This document shows, piece by piece, positions 29,001-39,747 of a stretch of 64,000 nucleotides of DNA. How positions within the stretch are numbered: the first letter of the stretch is position 1; each line of letters starts with the position of its first letter. The DNA comes from Siphonodentalium dalli (Eukaryota; Mollusca; Scaphopoda; Gadilida; Siphonodentaliidae). The position numbers and the translations under genes were made by a program. The stretch covers positions 23,688,991-23,752,990 of the forward strand of contig CP136061.1 of the NCBI GenBank assembly GCA_032622095.1, read 5' to 3'. The notes under the pieces were generated by a model. It saw only the letters and a program-made list of their open reading frames with translations, was not told where the DNA came from and made no database searches.

Positions 29001-29694
29001 ATTTCTCGAATTGGCCATTGAAATCTCCCATTACTATCACATTACCATGCGGTTTGTACATATCACAAATATCGCCAAGTGTTTTCGTGTATTCATCGTA
29101 ATATTCGGCCGAGTAATTTGTAGAAGGCAGGTATACCTGTAATATATATAGAAAACAGTTGTCTGTTATTTTGAACTGTACTCCTATTATTCTGTCATCT
29201 TCTATTGTAAGCGGACTTATACGTTCAGTAATTCGCGTGTGCCATAACAGCGCGACACCACCACTGGGTCTCCCTCTTTTATTTGGAATCCGTTGACGGG
29301 AATCGCACACTGCAAAATATTCATAAGACTTGTCCAGCGAACCGAGAAAATTTGTATCACATTGATAGAGCCAGTGCTCACTCAGGCCTATTATGTCATG
29401 CACACCACTTTTGAGCAATTGACTCAAGTAATACCCAGAGGACATTACACCTGTTGCATTCCAGGTAATCATGTTAAGATTAGCTGTTCCCATTGTTCCG
29501 TTACAGTTAATTTTAATTTGTGACCAACAAGCGTTATGATTGCTAAAAAATGTTATGTACACACATAAGGCCAAAGCTAATAGTGCAATAATTTTAGACA
29601 TACTTCGCCAGTTAACACGGTATATACACAGATAAATAACCGAATTGATTAATCTTTGTGTACCCACATCCTGCAGATTGCGCCACGAGGCCAA
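26005..29694 (-). CDS. LINE ORF2 protein: endonuclease and reverse transcriptase
   Basis: This 1229-residue protein nicks target DNA and reverse-transcribes the element RNA from the nick. The endonuclease/exonuclease/phosphatase-type domain spans about 72-315, with TWNA (N79), LSEHW (E106), GDFNG (D224, N226), VDHI (D278) and SNHRP (H306). Position 305 is Asn where the family usually has Asp (SDH). The reverse transcriptase covers about 555-880: KATGWDGIS (576-), HGFQKG (671-), motif A FLDVWKAFD with D706, motif B ARQGGILSP (763-) and motif C HADD with D806 and D807. A thumb/C-terminal region follows with THLGI and YGSE. A CX2CX9HX4C zinc-knuckle-like motif lies at 1131-1150. The first ATG overlaps ORF1 by 46 bp. 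A second in-frame ATG at codon 32 is followed by a hydrophobic run (about 35-50, IIALLALALCVYITFF) before the endonuclease. The reading frame is intact, so activity is plausible but not shown. Confidence 0.92.
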   Translation of the reverse strand: MASWRNLQDVGTQRLINSVIYLCIYRVNWRSMSKIIALLALALCVYITFFSNHNACWSQIKINCNGTMGTANLNMITWNATGVMSSGYYLSQLLKSGVHDIIGLSEHWLYQCDTNFLGSLDKSYEYFAVCDSRQRIPNKRGRPSGGVALLWHTRITERISPLTIEDDRIIGVQFKITDNCFLYILQVYLPSTNYSAEYYDEYTKTLGDICDMYKPHGNVIVMGDFNGQFEKFDERNMAFKRLVKRIEMVSVNYTFCQDCPRSTCVPFGDGLYDGTTVDHILIPSTLVPFIREVHVLDDDAINVSNHRPVTLSLSVELRYRHITESSEERCVIDWKKAKSQPEILENYKRTLDLELNSFDTLDKQETDTCILYDSIVSAISKASKTTLPNRKFNKRLKPFWNENLKNMHKNMRTLRKIWVNKGRPRADTHSESYTNYKLAKCDFRREYRTVSVQYLAEQNNEIDERAQIDQNYLFRVLHTKRQKNHIDKNAFFFYEGQTLRHDHEIAEGCASYFEKLYSPLYIPEFDNQHFNYVNEFVTRLADSDNNDDKNNDILFRVTPREILSVYRNLSFGKATGWDGISNEHLIYGSQKLTQTVSNLMTAMIQTQIVPPHMKRGVIITLHKGGSKLRTDFDSYRAITLMPTLYKLLEKNLQARIEIYAPKLLNVHPLQHGFQKGISATMTSYVMKECIAYVSESKQKLYSLFLDVWKAFDTVWINGLLYKLHACGFKGNLFCLIRELLINVTCSVRHNNVFSRWFDVRQGARQGGILSPLYYMIYVDELIHILANSDFGLNMLGVNCTSPTHADDMVLLSLNKSGLSALCDICYDYSKKWRYKYNPTKCAVVVFNETKAEFLRQNRIWKIGTSDITESTSITHLGISIDKYDFNGIFTDHICDKTRSTFMMLNNAGLYPGGMTPKSCSLIYSSVVIPKGLYGSELLWNLNQNHIERLERTHRFCLKYYQGLHRRTKTVIAQGLVGTSSMLSLIEKRKLSLFGSLCNLTSSKTVKQVFLTRLYQYIVGTTCSSSSYMSDIIDTLNKYDMTEALENYIENSIFPKKSTWKCAINESWSKVNREHWDMSVNEDTRLARFAAVHPTLCMSRLWENCRIYPAHKKSYLLIARLVCILETNEETCVLCDNKHKDLVKHALIECSSICDDRNTFEFDLLNLFHVDIYMQYDKLDVESKTRVLLTCLHENIYCAPEEENKLIDFFVNKAAFLWRVYVDRLTPSPD

Positions 29695-30581
29695 AATCGT
29701 GGGGCGAGAACATGGTCTATATCACAATCACATACATTGATTCGAGCACAGTTACCTCTTAGCATGCGAATAACAGTGAATCTGGCTTCTTTATACATGA
29801 GGTGTTTCTTTATATCGTGAATGGTCACAGAATCGGCGAATCCTCCGAGATACACTTGTGAAGTTTTAATTGGATGGTCATGCTTGTAGAAGAAGTAGTC
29901 ATCCTGTGATTCATCTGTGTAATGGGTACCTTGCTGGTGTGTTTGCCTGTTTTCATTTAACGGGACATCTCGCTGATATCTCTCTTCATTTTGAGCACTG
30001 GAATGATAACTTTTCTCAGAATGATTATCTTTTTCGTCCGGATATGAATCTTCTGTGTCGTATTTCATCAACTCATTTAATGTTTCTGCTATGTCTCGTT
30101 GCGTCTTTGATACATCTGCCATGGATATACTCACGCACTCGACGAATTGTTGAAGGTTATTTGTCACTTTTGTTGTGAAATTGCGGAACTCATCCTTCAT
30201 TACATTTACATTGTGCTTTATCGTTTCATTTACCTGTTTATCACATGAATGCGTTGGTTGGATGTGTTTTTTGTTCACAATGTCCCTGAATGTTGCCAAT
30301 TGTCCCTCAAAACTTTTCTGTTTCTTGTCAAATTCGTCTAAACCTTGCACTATATCACACATATCACGTTTAACGTCAGCCAGTTCACTTTTCAGTTGTT
30401 TTGCACCTGAATACTTGTCATCTTGAATACGTTCTACTGTCATCATTTCTTGTTCTAATTTTTCGTCCATACTTTGTATTTTCTTGTCCATACGAGAAAC
30501 GTTCGTTTTCAACTGTTCAATGTCTTTAACAATGCCGAGTTTTTCTTCTATTTTCTCCAATCGAGCTTCTAAATGTTTCAC
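29649..30581 (-). CDS. LINE ORF1 protein, coiled coil plus RRM-like C-terminus (5'-partial)
   Basis: This is the probable RNA-binding ORF1 protein, which in LINEs coats element RNA and helps form the ribonucleoprotein. About 310 codons are visible. Residues 1-105 are rich in Leu/Ile/Met in heptad spacing with many Lys/Glu, a likely trimerising or dimerising coiled coil, and a second helical stretch covers 115-172. Residues 175-232 are polar and low-complexity (Asp, Ser, Gln, Tyr). Residues 241-310 start SQVYLGGF and end near APRFWPRGAICRMWV, a compact alpha/beta region resembling the RRM-like or small C-terminal domain of other LINE ORF1 proteins. The first codon is a GTG, and no in-frame ATG lies between it and the satellite junction about 12 bp upstream, so the native start is lost; the first internal Met is at codon 31. 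The stop TAA lies inside the start of ORF2. Confidence 0.8.
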   Translation of the reverse strand: MKHLEARLEKIEEKLGIVKDIEQLKTNVSRMDKKIQSMDEKLEQEMMTVERIQDDKYSGAKQLKSELADVKRDMCDIVQGLDEFDKKQKSFEGQLATFRDIVNKKHIQPTHSCDKQVNETIKHNVNVMKDEFRNFTTKVTNNLQQFVECVSISMADVSKTQRDIAETLNELMKYDTEDSYPDEKDNHSEKSYHSSAQNEERYQRDVPLNENRQTHQQGTHYTDESQDDYFFYKHDHPIKTSQVYLGGFADSVTIHDIKKHLMYKEARFTVIRMLRGNCARINVCDCDIDHVLAPRFWPRGAICRMWVHKD

Positions 30582-30593
30582 TGATATGTCGAT

Positions 30594-30929
30594 ATTTATG
30601 ACTTTTTCGAAGGATTTGTGGCTCTATCGCAGAGATTCATGAATACAACTCAGGGATTCATGACTTTTTCGAAGGATTTATGTCTCTAACCCCGAGATTC
30701 GTGACTACAACTCAGGGATTTATGACATTTTCGAAGGATTTATGGCTCTAACCCCGAGATTCATGACTACAACTCAGGGAGTTATGACTTTTTCGAAGGA
30801 TTTATGGTTCTAACCCAGAGATTCATGAATAGAACTCAGGGATTTATGACTTTTTCGAAGGATTTATGGTTCTAACCCAGAGATTCATGAATAGAACTCA
30901 GGGATTTATGACTTTTTCGAAGGATTTAT
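30594..30929. repeat. 336-bp direct repeat flanking the LINE, right copy
   Basis: This copy begins exactly at the LINE's truncated 5' end and matches 25123-25458 base for base, after which the array continues with a GAATACAAC monomer and a CTTTATCG monomer. In the paralogous empty units (about 10619-11040 and 14358-14780) the corresponding block occurs once, not twice. This supports duplication at insertion rather than chance array order. Confidence 0.75.
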
Positions 30930-33900
30930 GGTTCTAACCCAGAGATTCATGAATACAACTCAGGGATTTATGACTTTTTCGAAGGATTTATGGTTCTAAC
31001 CCAGAGATTCATGATTACAACTCAGGGATTTATGACTTTATCGAAGGATTTATGGCTCTAACCCAGAGATTCGTGATTACAACTCAGGGATTTATGACTT
31101 TTTTGAAGGATTTATGGTTCTAACCCGGAGATTCATGAATACAATTCTGGGATTTGTGACTTTTTCGATGGATTTATGGCTTTAACCCCGAGATTTATGA
31201 CTACAACTCTGGGATTTATGACTTTTTCGAAGGATTTATGGTTCTAACCCAGAGATTCATGACTACAACTCAGAGATTTATGACTTTTTCGAAGGATTTG
31301 TGGCTCTAACCCAGAGATTCATGAATACAACGCAGGGATTTATGACTTTTTCGAACGATTTATGGCTCTTACCCAGAGATTCATGATTACAACTCAGGGA
31401 TTTGTGACTTTTTCGAAGGATTTGTGGCTCTAACCCAGAGATTCATGAATACAACGCAGGGATTTATGACTTTTTCGAAGGATTTGTGGCTCTATCGCAG
31501 AGATTCATGAATACAACTCTGGGATTCATGACTTTTTCGAAGGATTTATGGCTCTAACCCCGAGATTCATGACTACAACTCAGGGATTTATGACTTTTTG
31601 CGAAGGATTTATGGCTCTAACCCCGAGATTCATGACTACAACTCAGGGATTTATGACTTTTTCGAAGGATTTATGGTTCTAACCCAGAGATTCACGAATA
31701 GAACTCAGGGAGTTATGACTTTTTCGAAGGATTTATGGTTCTAACCCAGAGATTCATGAATAGAACTCAGGGATTTATGACTTTTTCGAAGGATTTATGG
31801 TTCTAACCCAGAGATTCATGAATAGAACTCAGGGATTTATGACTTTTTCGAAGGATTTATGGCTTTAACCCCGAGATTCATGACTACAACTCAGGGATTT
31901 ATGACTTTTTCGAAGGATTTATGGCTCTAACACCGAGATTCATGACTACAACTCAGGGATTTATGACTTTTTCGAAGGATTTATGGCTCTAACCCCGAGA
32001 TTCATGACTACAACTCAGGGATTTGTGACTTTTTCGAAGGATTTGTGGCTCTAACCCAGAGATACATGATTACAACTCAGGGATTTATGACTTTTTCGAA
32101 GGATTTATGGTTCTAACCCAGAGAATCATGAATAGAACTCAGGGATTTATGACTTTTTCGAAGGATTTATGGCTCTAACCCCGAGATTCATGACTACAAC
32201 TCGGGGATTTATGACTTTTTCGAAGGATTTGTGGCTCTAATCCAGAGATTCATGAATACAACGCAGGGATTTATGACTTTTTCGAAGGATTTGTGGCTCT
32301 ATCGCAGAGATTCATGAATACAACTCAGGGATTCATGACTTTTTCGAAGGATTTATGTCTCTAACCCCGAGATTCATGACTACAACTCAGGGATTTATGA
32401 CTTTTTCGAAGGATTTATGGCTCTAACCCCGAGATTCATGATTACAACTCAGGGAGTTATGACTTTTTCGAATGATTTATGGTTCTAACCCAGAGATTCA
32501 TGAATAGAACTCAGGGATTTATGACTTTTTCGAAGGATTTATGGTTCTAACCCAGAGATTCATGAATAGAACTCAGGGATTTTTGACTTTTTCGAAGGAT
32601 TTATGGTTCTAACCCAGAGATTCATGAATAGAACTCAGGGATTTATGACTTTTTCGAAGGATTTATGGTTCTAACCCAGAGATTCATCAATACATCTCAG
32701 GGATTTATGACTTTTTCGAAGGATTTATGGTTCTAACCCAGAGATTCATGATTACAACTCAGGGATTTATGACTTTATCGAAGGATTTATGGCTCTAACC
32801 CAGAGATTCGTGATTACAACTCAGGGATTTATGACTTTTTTGAAGGATTTATGGCTCTAACCCGGAGATTCATGAATACAATTCTGGGATTTGTGACTTT
32901 TTCGATGGATTTATGGCTCTAACCCCGAGATTCATGACTACAACTCAGGGATTTATGACTTTTTCGAAGGATTTGTGGTTCTTACCCAGTGATTCATGAA
33001 TACAACTCAGGGATTTATGACTTTTTCAAAGGATTTATGGTTCTAAACCAGAGATTCATGAATACAACTCAGGGATTTATGACATTTTCAAAGGATTTAT
33101 GGTTCTAACCCAGAGATTCATGAATACAACTCAGGAATTTATGACTTTTTCGAAGGATTTATGGCTCTAACCCAGAGATTCTTGACTACAACTCAGGGAT
33201 TTGTGACTTTTTCGAAGGATTTGTGGCTCTAACCCAGAGATTCATGAATACAACGCAGGGATTTATGACTTTTTCGAAGGATTTGTGGCTCTAATCCAGA
33301 GATTCATGAATACAACGCAGGGATTTATGACTTTTTCGAAGGATTTATGGTTCTAACCCAGAGATTCATGATTACAACTCAGGGATTTATGACTGTTTTG
33401 AAGGATTTATGGCTCTAACCCGGAGATTCATGAATACAACGCAGGGATTTATGACTTTTTCGAAGGATTTGTGGCTCTAACCCCGAGATTCATGACTACA
33501 ACTCAGGGAGTTATGACTTTTTCGAAGGATTTGTGGCTCTAACCCAGAGATTCAAGAATACAACGCAGGGATTTATGACTTTTTCGAAGGATTTGTGGCT
33601 CTATCGCAGAGATTCATGAATACAACTCAGGGATTCATGTCTTTTTCGAAGGATTTATGTCTCTAACCCCGAGATTCATGACTACAACTCAGGGATTTAT
33701 GACTTTTTCGAAGGATTTATGGCTCTAACCCCGAGATTCATGACTACAACTCAGGGAGTTATGACTTTTTCGAAGGATTTATGGTTCTAACCCAGAGATT
33801 CATGAATAGAACTCAGGGATTTATGACTTTTTCGAAGGATTTATGGTTCTAACCCAGAGATTCATGAATAGAACTCAGGGATTTATGACTTTTTCGAAGG

Positions 33901-34630
33901 ATTTATGGTTCTAACCCAGAGATTCATGAATAGAACTCAGGGATTTATGACTTTTTCGAAGGATTTATGGTTCTAACCCAGAGATTCATGAATACAACTC
34001 AGGGATTTATGACTTTTTCGAAGGATTTATGGTTCTAACCCAGAGATTCATGATTACAACTCAGGGATTTATGACTTTATCGAAGGATTTATGGCTCTAA
34101 CCCAGAGATTCGTGATTACAACTCAGGGATTTGTGACTTTTTCGAAGGATTTGTGGCTCTAACCCAGAGATTCATGAATACAACGCAGGGATTTATGACT
34201 TTTTCGAAGGATTTGTGGCTCTATCGCAGAGATTCATGAATACAACTCTGGGATTCATGACTTTTTCGAAGGATTTATGGCTCTAACCCCGAGATTCATG
34301 ACTACAACTCAGGGATTTATGACTTTTTGCGAAGGATTTATGGCTCTAACCCCGAGATTCATGACTACAACTCAGGGATTTATGACTTTTTCGAAGGATT
34401 TATGGTTCTAACCCAGAGATTCACGAATAGAACTCAGGGAGTTATGACTTTTTCGAAGGATTTATGGTTCTAACCCAGAGATTCATGAATAGAACTCAGG
34501 GATTTATGACTTTTTCGAAGGATTTATGGCTCTAACACCGAGATTCATGACTACAACTCAGGGATTTATGACTTTTTCGAAGGATTTATGGCTCTAACCC
34601 CGAGATTCATGACTACAACTCAGGGATTTG

Positions 34631-37600
34631 TGACTTTTTCGAAGGATTTGTGGCTCTAACCCAGAGATTCATGATTACAACTCAGGGATTTATGACTTTT
34701 TCGAAGGATTTATGGTTCTAACCCAGAGAATCATGAATAGAACTCAGGGATTTATGACTTTTTCGAAGGATTTATGGCTCTAACCCCGAGATTCATGACT
34801 ACAACTCGGGGATTTATGACTTTTTCGAAGGATTTGTGGCTCTAATCCAGAGATTCATGAATACAACGCAGGGATTTATGACTTTTTCGAAGGATTTGTG
34901 GCTCTATCGCAGAGATTCATGAATACAACTCAGGGATTCATGACTTTTTCGAAGGATTTATGTCTCTAACCCCGAGATTCATGACTACAACTCAGGGATT
35001 TATGACTTTTTCGAAGGATTTATGGCTCTAACCCCGAGATTCATGATTACAACTCAGGGAGTTATGACTTTTTCGAAGGATTTATGGTTCTAACCCAGAG
35101 ATTCATGAATAGAACTCAGGGATTTATGACTTTTTCGAAGGATTTATGGTTCTAACCCAGAGATTCATGAATAGAACTCAGGGAGTTATGACTTTTTCGA
35201 AGGATTTATGGTTCTAACCCAGAGATTCATGAATAGAACTCAGGGATTTATGACTTTTTCGAAGGATTTATGGTTCTAACCCAGAGATTCATCAATACAT
35301 CTCAGGGATTTATGACTTTTTCGAAGGATTTATGGTTCTAACCCAGAGATTCATGATTACAACTCAGGGATTTATGACTTTATCGAAGGATTTATGGCTC
35401 TAACCCAGAGATTCGTGATTACAACTCAGGGATTTATGACTTTTTTGAAGGATTTATGGCTCTAACCCGGAGATTCATGAATACAATTCTGGGATTTGTG
35501 ACTTTTTCGATGGATTTATGGCTCTAACCCCGAGATTCATGACTACAACTCAGGGATTTATGACTTTTTCGAAGGATTTGTGGTTCTTACCCAGTGATTC
35601 ATGAATACAACTCAGGGATTTATGACTTTTTCAAAGGATTTATGGTTCTAACCCAGAGATTCATGAATACAACTCAGGGATTTATGACATTTTCAAAGGA
35701 TTTATGGTTCTAACCCAGAGATTCATGAATACAACTCAGGAATTTATGACTTTTTCGAAGGATTTATGGCTCTAACCCAGAGATTCTTGACTACAACTCA
35801 GGGATTTGTGACTTTTTCGAAGGATTTGTGGCTCTAACCCAGAGATTCATGAATACAACGCAGGGATTTATGACTTTTTCGAAGGATTTGTGGCTCTATC
35901 GCAGAGATTCATGAATACAACTCTGGGATTCATGACTTTTTCGAAGGATTTATGGCTCTAACCCCGAGATTCATGACTACAACTCAGGGATTTATGACTT
36001 TTTGCGAAGGATTTATGGCTCTAACCCCGAGATTCATGACTACAACTCAGGGATTTATGACTTTTTCGAATGATTTATGGTTCTAACCCAGAGATTCACG
36101 AATAGAACTCAGGGAGTTATGACTTTTTCGAAGGATTTATGGTTCTAACCCAGAGATTCATGAATAGAACTCAGGGATTTATGACTTTTTCGAAGGATTT
36201 ATGGTTCTAACCCCGAGATTCATGACTACAACTCAGGGATTTGTGACTTTTTCGAAGGATTTGTGGCTCTAACCCAGAGATTCATGATTACAACTCAGGG
36301 ATTTATGACTTTTTCGAAGGATTTGTGGCTCTAACCCAGAGATTCATGATTACAACTCAGGGATTTATGACTTTTTCGAAGGATTTATGGTTCTAACCCA
36401 GAGAATCATGAATAGAACTCAGGGATTTATGACTTTTTCGAAGGATTTATGGCTCTAACCCCGAGATTCATGACTACAACTCGGGGATTTATGACTTTTT
36501 CGAAGGATTTGTGGCTCTAATCCAGAGATTCATGAATACAACGCAGGGATTTATGACTTTTTCGAAGGATTTGTGGCTCTATCGCAGAGATTCATGAATA
36601 CAACTCAGGGATTCATGACTTTTTCGAAGGATTTATGTCTCTAACCCCGATATTCATGACTACAACTCAGGGATTTATGACTTTTTCGAAGGATTTATGG
36701 CTCTAACCCCGAGATTCATGATTACAACTCAGGGAGTTATGACTTTTTCGAAGGATTTATGGTTCTAACCCAGAGATTCATGAATAGAACTCAGGGATTT
36801 ATGACTTTTTCGAAGGATTTATGGTTCTAACCCAGAGATTCATGAATAGAACTCAGGGATTTATGACTTTTTCGAAGGATTTATGGTTCTAACCCAGAGA
36901 TTCATGAATAGAACTCAGGGATTTATGACTTTTTCGAAGGATTTATGGTTCTAACCCAGAGATTCATCAATACATCTCAGGGATTTATGACTTTTTCGAA
37001 GGATTTATGGTTCTAACCCAGAGATTCATGATTACAACTCAGGGATTTATGACTTTATCGAAGGATTTATGGCTCTAACCCAGAGATTCGTGATTACAAC
37101 TCAGGGATTTATGACTTTTTTGAAGGATTTATGGCTCTAACCCGGAGATTCATGAATACAATTCTGGGATTTGTGACTTTTTCGATGGATTTATGGCTCT
37201 AACCCCGAGATTCATGACTACAACTCAGGGATTTATGACTTTTTCGAAGGATTTGTGGTTCTTACCCAGTGATTCATGAATACAACTCAGGGATTTATGA
37301 CTTTTTCAAAGGATTTATGGTTCTAACCCAGAGATTCATGAATACAACTCAGGGATTTATGACATTTTCAAAGGATTTATGGTTCTAACCCAGAGATTCA
37401 TGAATACAACTCAGGAATTTATGACTTTTTCGAAGGATTTATGGCTCTAACCCAGAGATTCTTGACTACAACTCAGGGATTTGTGACTTTTTCGAAGGAT
37501 TTGTGGCTCTAACCCAGAGATTCATGAATACAACGCAGGGATTTATGACTTTTTCGAAGGATTTGTGGCTCTATCGCAGAGATTCATGAATACAACTCTG

Positions 37601-37880
37601 GGATTCATGACTTTTTCGAAGGATTTATGGCTCTAACCCCGAGATTCATGACTACAACTCAGGGATTTATGACTTTTTGCGAAGGATTTATGGCTCTAAC
37701 CCCGAGATTCATGACTACAACTCAGGGATTTATGACTTTTTCGAATGATTTATGGTTCTAACCCAGAGATTCACGAATAGAACTCAGGGAGTTATGACTT
37801 TTTCGAAGGATTTATGGTTCTAACCCAGAGATTCATGAATAGAACTCAGGGATTTATGACTTTTTCGAAGGATTTATGGT
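34631..37880 (+). repeat. 27-monomer HOR, 1675-bp period, upstream pair
   Basis: Two partly complete copies (about 34631-36205 and 36306-37880) are related by a 1675-bp offset. The rare ATCAATACAT marker at 35291 recurs at 36966, and TCGAATGATT at 36066 recurs at 37741. The period is 27 x 62 plus 1 bp, the extra base coming from a TTTTTGCGAAGG monomer. It is the same period as the HOR at the right end of the window. Confidence 0.8.
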
Positions 37881-39727
37881 TCTAACCCAGAGATTCATGA
37901 ATAGAACTCAGGGATTTATGACTTTTTCGAAGGATTTATGGCTTTAACCCCGAGATTCATGACTACAACTCAGGGATTTATGACTTTTTCGAAGGATTTA
38001 TGGCTCTAACACCGAGATTCATGACTACAACTCAGGGATTTATGACTTTTTCGAAGGATTTATGGCTCTAACCCCGAGATTCATGACTACAACTCAGGGA
38101 TTTATGACTTTTTCGAAGGATTTGTTGCTCTAACCCAGAGATTCATGATTACAACTCAGGGATTTATGACTTTTTCGAAGGATTTATGGTTCTAACCCAG
38201 AGAATCATGAATAGAACTCAGGGATTTATGACTTTTTCGAAGGATTTATGGCTCTAACCCCGAGATTCATGACTACAACTCGGGGATTTATGACTTTTTC
38301 GAAGGATTTGTGGCTCTAATCCAGAGATTCATGAATACAACGCAGGGATTTATGACTTTTTCGAAGGATTTATGGTTCTAACCCAGAGATTCTTGATTAC
38401 AACTCAGGGATTTATGACTGTTTTGAAGGATTTATGGCTCTAACCCGGAGATTCATGAATACAACGCAGGGATTTATGACTTTTTCGAAGGATTTGTGGC
38501 TCTAACCCCGAGATTCATGACTACAACTCAGGGAGTTATGACTTTTTCGAAGGATTTGTGGCTCTAACCCAGAGATTCAAGAATACAACGCAGGGATTTA
38601 TGACTTTTTCGAAGGATTTGTGGCTCTATCGCAGAGATTCATGAATACAACTCAGGGATTCATGACTTTTTCGAAGGATTTATGTCTCTAACCCCGAGAT
38701 TCATGACTACAACTCAGGGATTTATGACTTTTTCGAAGGATTTATGGCTCTAACCCCGAGATTCATGACTACAACTCAGGGAGTTATGACTTTTTCGAAG
38801 GATTTATGGTTCTAACCCAGAGATTCATGAATAGAACTCAGGGATTTATGACTTTTTCGAAGGATTTATGGTTCTAACCCAGAGATTCATGAATAGAACT
38901 CAGGGATTTATGACTTTTTCGAAGGATTTATGGTTCTAACCCAGAGATTCATGAATAGAACTCAGGGATTTATGACTTTTTCGAAGGATTTATGGTTCTA
39001 ACCCAGAGATTCATGAATACAACTCAGGGATTTATGACTTTTTCGAAGGATTTATGGTTCTAACCCAGAGATTCATGATTACAACTCAGGGATTTATGAC
39101 TTTATCGAAGGATTTATGGCTCTAACCCAGAGATTCGTGATTACAACTCAGGGATTTATGACTTTTTTGAAGGATTTATGGCTCTAACCCGGAGATTCAT
39201 GAATACAATTCTGGGATTTGTGACTTTTTCGATGGATTTATGGCTCTAACCCCGAGATTCATGACTACAACTCAGGGATTTATGACTTTTTCGAAGGATT
39301 TGTGGTTCTTACCCAGTGATTCATGAATACAACTCAGGGATTTACGACTTTTTCAAAGGATTTATGGTTCTAACCCAGAGATTCATGAATACAACTCAGG
39401 GATTTATGACTTTTTCAAAGGATTTATGGTTCTAACCCAGAGATTCATGAATACAACTCAGGAATTTATGACTTTTTCGAAGGATTTATGGCTCTAACCC
39501 AGAGATTCTTGACTACAACTCAGTGATTTATGACTTTTTCGAAGGATTATGGCTCTAACCCCGAGATTCATGACCACAAGCCAGGGATTTATGACTTTTT
39601 CGAAGGATTTATGGCTCTAACCCAGAGATTCATGAATACAACGCAGGGATTTATGACTTTTTCGAAGGATTTATGGCTCTAACCCAGAGATTCATGATTA
39701 CAACTCAGGGATTTATGACTTTATCGA

Positions 39728-39747
39728 AGGATTTTATATTAATATGG
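39728..39747 (+). repeat. 71-bp variant monomer with TATTAATAT insert (only right-array copy)
   Basis: The usual GGATTTATGG becomes GGATTTTATATTAATATGG, adding 9 bp that contain the palindrome ATATTAATAT. Eleven other copies lie in the left array, near 51, 4586, 5710, 7641, 9075, 12618, 12815, 16357, 18290, 18978 and 21470. The right-array copy also sits with the GAAGGATTATGG (61-bp) monomer, as it does on the left, so the whole local string was copied together. Confidence 0.7.

Larger units (their letters stand above)
25459..30593 (-). mobile_element. Non-LTR retrotransposon (APE-type LINE), 5'-truncated
   Basis: This element of about 5.1 kb lies antisense to the satellite. In sense order it holds ORF1, ORF2 overlapping ORF1 by 46 bp, a 3' UTR of about 530 bp, an AATAAA and a short TA tail. 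There are no long terminal repeats. An apurinic-type endonuclease upstream of the reverse transcriptase and a C-terminal zinc-knuckle-like motif place it among two-ORF LINEs of the broad CR1/Jockey-like group. The clade is not assigned. The RT C-terminal style (HRFCLKYYQGL, THLGI, PKGLYGSE) resembles elements remembered from bivalves and other lophotrochozoans. No 5' UTR or ORF1 ATG remains, so it is 5'-truncated. Both ORFs are otherwise open, indicating recent insertion. Confidence 0.93.

Noticed and set aside
26016-30426. Plus-strand ORFs of 60-118 aa and one 62-aa minus-strand ORF across the LINE
   Set aside because: All lie in other frames over ORF1 or ORF2, which have clear domain content on the minus strand.
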